Origin: BS150m-G50 sp964517435
Lineage (GTDB): Bacteria > CAIWAD01 > BS150m-G50
Assembly: GCA_964517435.1 (NCBI GenBank)
Contig: CAZFEC010000004.1
Location: forward strand, 1 to 64,000
Direction: 5' to 3'
DNA length: 64,000 nucleotides
Positions 61,210 to 64,000 of this stretch are shown here, one piece after another. The notes under the pieces are model-generated. The model did not search any database. It was not told where the DNA came from and was given only the letters and a program-made list of their open reading frames with translations. The position numbers and the translations under genes were made by a program. How positions within the stretch are numbered: position 1 is the stretch's first letter; every line of letters starts with the position of its first letter.

Positions 61210-61898
61210 TGCGCTTTGCGATAGTTGTCTTCCCGGGCTCCAACTGCGATCGTGATACACATCATGCGTTGATCGACCTCGGCTGTGAGGTAGAGTACAT
61301 CTGGTACCGTGACTCACACACTCACGAGTACGATGCGATTGTCATCCCCGGCGGTTTTTCCTACGGCGATTATCTGCGCACCGGCGCCATCGCCGCGACG
61401 GCGCCCGTCATGCGCGCCCTGCGTGAGGATTGCGAGCGGGGAAAACCGGTCATCGGCATCTGCAACGGTTTCCAGATTCTGCTGGAGAGCGGCCTGTTAC
61501 CGGGGGCTTTGCTCACCAATCGCGATCTCAAGTTCATCTGTCACGACGTGCATCTGATCAGCGGGAACCGCGATTCCTTCTTCACCAGCGCGGTCACGCC
61601 CGGTCAGGTGCTCAAAATGCCGATCGCTCACCACACCGGTAACTACTACGCCGATCCGGAAGTGGTTGCCGAACTGGAGGACTCCGATCGCATCCTTTTC
61701 CGCTATTGTGATACAAATGGCGCCGTCACTCCCACAAGCAATCCCAATGGATCCGTCGGCAACATCGCCGGGATCCTCAACCCGGCGGGCAATGTGCTCG
61801 GCATGATGCCGCACCCGGAGCGCGCCGCCGCCACGGAGGTGGGCAGCGATGACGGCACACTGATATTCAAATCAATGCTGGAGTGCGTGATTGTCTGA
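61209..61898 (+). CDS. purQ: phosphoribosylformylglycinamidine synthase subunit PurQ (glutaminase)
   Basis: 229 residues from ATG 61209. F-P-G-S-N-C-D near 8-14 is the PurQ mark; the nucleophile is Cys85 in G-I-C-N-G-F-Q, with the His/Glu partners in M-P-H-P-E-R-A near the end. It supplies ammonia to PurL. Two GTGATACA words at 61252 and 61708. It overlaps tatC by 8 bases. Confidence 0.95.
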   Translation: MRFAIVVFPGSNCDRDTHHALIDLGCEVEYIWYRDSHTHEYDAIVIPGGFSYGDYLRTGAIAATAPVMRALREDCERGKPVIGICNGFQILLESGLLPGALLTNRDLKFICHDVHLISGNRDSFFTSAVTPGQVLKMPIAHHTGNYYADPEVVAELEDSDRILFRYCDTNGAVTPTSNPNGSVGNIAGILNPAGNVLGMMPHPERAAATEVGSDDGTLIFKSMLECVIV

Positions 61899-62631
61899 GA
61901 GCGGCGAGAAACAGGGCCTGACCTTCTGGGAGCATGTGGACGAGCTGCGCGGCATGTTATGGCGCGATGTCATCGCACTGGTCGCCACCACTCTTGGCGC
62001 CTTCTTCTTCGCGAAACTTTTCATTGGCTTTCTGACCGGTCCATTCGAATCGGTGGGAACCGGCGAGCTGGTATACCTTACGCCCATGGAAGGTTTCGTG
62101 ACACAATTGAAGGTCGCGTTCCTCACGGGACTGGTCATCAGCATGCCCTACCTGTTGTTCGAAGCCTGGAAATTCATCGCGCCCGGCCTCTTTAAGAAGG
62201 AAAAGAAGACGGTTCTGATCGCGCTGGCGCTGACCACGGTGTCGTTCTACCTGGGCGCCTACTTCGGCTATCGGGTGCTGCCCTTCGCCACCGGGTTTTT
62301 CCTTTCGTTCGGCAGCGGCGTCATCGCCAGCACCTGGTCCTTCGCCCATTACCTGGATTATGTCATCCGCGTGATACTTGCATTCGGGCTGGTCTTCGAA
62401 CTGCCGCTGGTAATAGCCCTGTTGACGATGATGGGGCTGGTGGGACCAGCCGGCTTGCGCAAGGTACGACGACACGCCTATGTCGCCGTTTTTATCGTCG
62501 CCTCGATTATAACACCGCCGGATGTCATCACCCAGGTGGTGCTGGCGGTACCGTTGATATTGCTCTACGAGCTGTCGATCGGCGTTTCAGTAGTGCTGCG
62601 GCGTCGCAGTGAAGCCAAGGAATCAAGCTGA
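61891..62631 (+). CDS. tatC: Sec-independent protein translocase TatC
   Basis: 246 residues from a TTG at 61891. Six transmembrane helices. The N-terminal W-E-H-V-D-E-L-R motif (about 13-20), the F-E-A-W-K-F-I-A-P-G-L stretch and the conserved Glu in F-G-L-V-F-E-L-P identify it. TatC recognises twin-arginine signal peptides. tatA/B are not in the window. Confidence 0.94.
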   Translation: MSESGEKQGLTFWEHVDELRGMLWRDVIALVATTLGAFFFAKLFIGFLTGPFESVGTGELVYLTPMEGFVTQLKVAFLTGLVISMPYLLFEAWKFIAPGLFKKEKKTVLIALALTTVSFYLGAYFGYRVLPFATGFFLSFGSGVIASTWSFAHYLDYVIRVILAFGLVFELPLVIALLTMMGLVGPAGLRKVRRHAYVAVFIVASIITPPDVITQVVLAVPLILLYELSIGVSVVLRRRSEAKESS

Positions 62632-62679
62632 CCTTCACTCCTGCTGCGTTGCCGGCTTTCAATTACCGGTAAGGGACTG

Positions 62680-64000
62680 ATGTTTATCTCGCAAATCGAA
62701 ATGTTCGGCTTCAAGTCGTTCGCCCCCCGCACCCGGCTGGAGTTACAGCCGGGCGTCACCTGTGTGGTGGGACCCAACGGCAGCGGCAAAACCAATATCC
62801 TTGATGCACTGCGCTGGGTGCTGGGCGAGCAGAAATCCTCCACGCTGCGTTCCGACAAAATGGAGAACGTCATCTTCACCGGCTCGGTCAACCGCAAGCC
62901 GATGGGAATGTCCGAGGTAACCCTCACCATTCAGAACAGCAAGGGTGTGCTGCCTTCCGAGTACAACGAAGTCCAGGTCGCCCGCCGTCTCTACCGCAAC
63001 GGTGAAAGCGAATACCTGCTCAATCGCCAGGTCTGCCGTTTGAAGGATATCCAGGATCTATTCGTGGACACCGGGCTGGGACCCGACTCTTACTCCGTGA
63101 TCGAATTGAAAATGGTCGAGGACATCCTGAGTGAGCGGGCGGAAGCCAGGCGCCAGCTGTTCGAGGAAGCCGCCGGTGTCACCCGCTTTAAAGGCCGCCG
63201 CCGTTCCGCCATCAACAAGCTGGAAAGCACGCGCCTGGACATGCAGCGGATCGAGGATATCCTCAGCGAAGTCAGACGCAATGTCAATTCCCTGAAACGG
63301 CAGGTGGGCCGTGCCCGGCGTTATCAGTCGAGCCGGGAGACTCTGCTCGAGCAGGAAACCGTGCTGCTTGCCAGTGAAGAAGTCTATCACCAGGAGCGCC
63401 TGCAACCGCTGCAGGCTGAACGGCAGACCGCACACGAACGTATCACATCGCTCGAGACCGATGCCATCCAGCTGCGGACAACCCTGACCCGGCGTCAGGC
63501 GGAAGTGGCGGAATTCGAAACCGAATTCACCCGCAAGCAGAGTGAAATGGACGAGCGGCGCCGCGATTATCACGCACGCAGCAGCGAACTCGCCGTCCAG
63601 CGCGAGCAGCGCAAGCACGCATTGGCCACGGCTGCCAACGCCCGGACGGAGCAGGAGAAGCTGGCGGCGCAGAAAGAGCAGGCCGAGCAACGTCGCCGCG
63701 ACCTTGCCGCCGGTCGGGAGGAACTCGCTCAGGAGACCGCCCGTCTGGAGGCGGCCTACCGGGAAGAGGAAGAGCACCTGAATCGGGGTGAGCAGGAACT
63801 CGCGGCGCAGCGGGAGCAGACGGAGGCGCAGCAACAGGATCTACTGGATGTGCTGCATGCGCTGGCGCCGGTCGAGAGCGACATCTCCAAGAACGAGAGC
63901 GTGTTAGCCGGTTGTGATGAACGCCTGGAGGTTATCGCCGCGGCTGAACAGCGACTGGAGACGGAACTCGCCGCCAACATGGACAGGATAGAGCAGACCG
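62680..64000 (+). CDS. smc: chromosome partition protein SMC, N-terminal part (runs off the window)
   Basis: 440 residues are visible from ATG 62680 (AAGGG ahead) to the edge, with no stop. The start M-F-I-S-Q-I-E-M-F-G-F-K-S-F is typical; Walker A is G-P-N-G-S-G-K-T-N near 32-40, and R-W-V-L-G-E-Q follows. F-E-E-A-A-G-V-T-R-F-K marks the end of the N-terminal head at about 165-175. From about 180 onward comes the coiled-coil arm, rich in Glu, Gln and Arg. With ScpA/ScpB it organises the chromosome. Confidence 0.95.
   Translation, partial: MFISQIEMFGFKSFAPRTRLELQPGVTCVVGPNGSGKTNILDALRWVLGEQKSSTLRSDKMENVIFTGSVNRKPMGMSEVTLTIQNSKGVLPSEYNEVQVARRLYRNGESEYLLNRQVCRLKDIQDLFVDTGLGPDSYSVIELKMVEDILSERAEARRQLFEEAAGVTRFKGRRRSAINKLESTRLDMQRIEDILSEVRRNVNSLKRQVGRARRYQSSRETLLEQETVLLASEEVYHQERLQPLQAERQTAHERITSLETDAIQLRTTLTRRQAEVAEFETEFTRKQSEMDERRRDYHARSSELAVQREQRKHALATAANARTEQEKLAAQKEQAEQRRRDLAAGREELAQETARLEAAYREEEEHLNRGEQELAAQREQTEAQQQDLLDVLHALAPVESDISKNESVLAGCDERLEVIAAAEQRLETELAANMDRIEQT

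Larger units (their letters stand above)
19824..61715. repeat. 33 dispersed copies of the 8-bp word GTGATACA / TGTATCAC
   Basis: Plus orientation: 19824, 20814, 21558, 22897, 25361, 25586, 36819, 40858, 43345, 44399, 45347, 53878, 57800, 57956, 58613, 59626, 60681, 60917, 61252, 61708. Minus orientation: 22235, 22287, 36129, 37309, 38340, 47323, 47885, 48534, 51913, 55941, 56570, 57667, 57820. For a given 8-mer on both strands of 64 kb, about two are expected, fewer at this GC. The base before is C (18) or T (14) in 32 of 33; the base after is A in 17. Thirty-one lie inside genes, in all five stop-free frames (V-I-Q, [C/R]-D-T, C-I-T, L-Y-H, V-S), so the selection acts on DNA, not protein. 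None lies before 19.8 kb. Confidence 0.8.

Overview
The window is about 64 kb of GC-rich bacterial chromosome. Several secreted proteins end in a type IX secretion (T9SS) style C-terminal sorting domain: an N-Y-P-N-P-F-N-P start, a G-V-Y-F-Y core and a terminal K-x-V/A-K. This domain is typical of the FCB superphylum (Fibrobacteres-Chlorobi-Bacteroidetes and the uncultured phyla around it). Together with the high GC content and the housekeeping gene order, it points to an uncultivated FCB-group lineage. The species cannot be named from the sequence.

Region 1 (1-19.7 kb) is accessory and outward facing. It holds a truncated BNR/Fn3 remnant, three T9SS-cargo genes (two are tandem paralogues built from PPC-like domains), a membrane protein with an N-terminal L7/L12-like domain, and a rhodanese/MauE-like pair. 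A very large gingipain-like C25 protein gene is broken by a frameshift and by a 1,078-bp IS30-family element. The exact 4-bp target duplication and the rejoined reading frame can be read at the IS ends. An AT-rich orphan lipoprotein gene follows. MITE-like intergenic repeats lie in this part.

Region 2 (19.7-32.1 kb) carries addB-addA, a convergent hisC plus class V aminotransferase pair with a terminator between hisC and an unannotated 41-codon membrane peptide gene, and a redox cluster (two thioredoxins, a CoA-disulfide-reductase-like flavoprotein and a Cys-rich MerR regulator).

Region 3 (32.1-64 kb) is densely packed core genome on the + strand, with many ATGA-type overlaps: plsY-gpsA-asnS-acyP-apt-ligA-efp-accB-accC-gcvH, terminator, gcvPA-gcvPB-dinG-mce-uvrC-purL-hemW-uvrA, then ecfT-like-truA-tal-htrA-purC-psd-pssA-purS-purQ-tatC-smc (smc runs off the edge). 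These cover phospholipid, purine and fatty-acid synthesis, glycine cleavage, DNA repair, protein export and translation.

The most unusual signal is a short DNA word, GTGATACA, on either strand. It occurs 33 times between 19.8 and 61.7 kb, where one or two would be expected by chance in the whole window. It sits in all five reading frames that avoid a stop, is preceded by a pyrimidine in 32 of 33 cases, and is concentrated in recombination and repair genes (addAB, ligA, dinG, uvrC, uvrA) and htrA. It is absent from the accessory first 19.8 kb. This behaves like a DNA-uptake sequence or a Chi-like recombination signal and is the main candidate for an undescribed system here.
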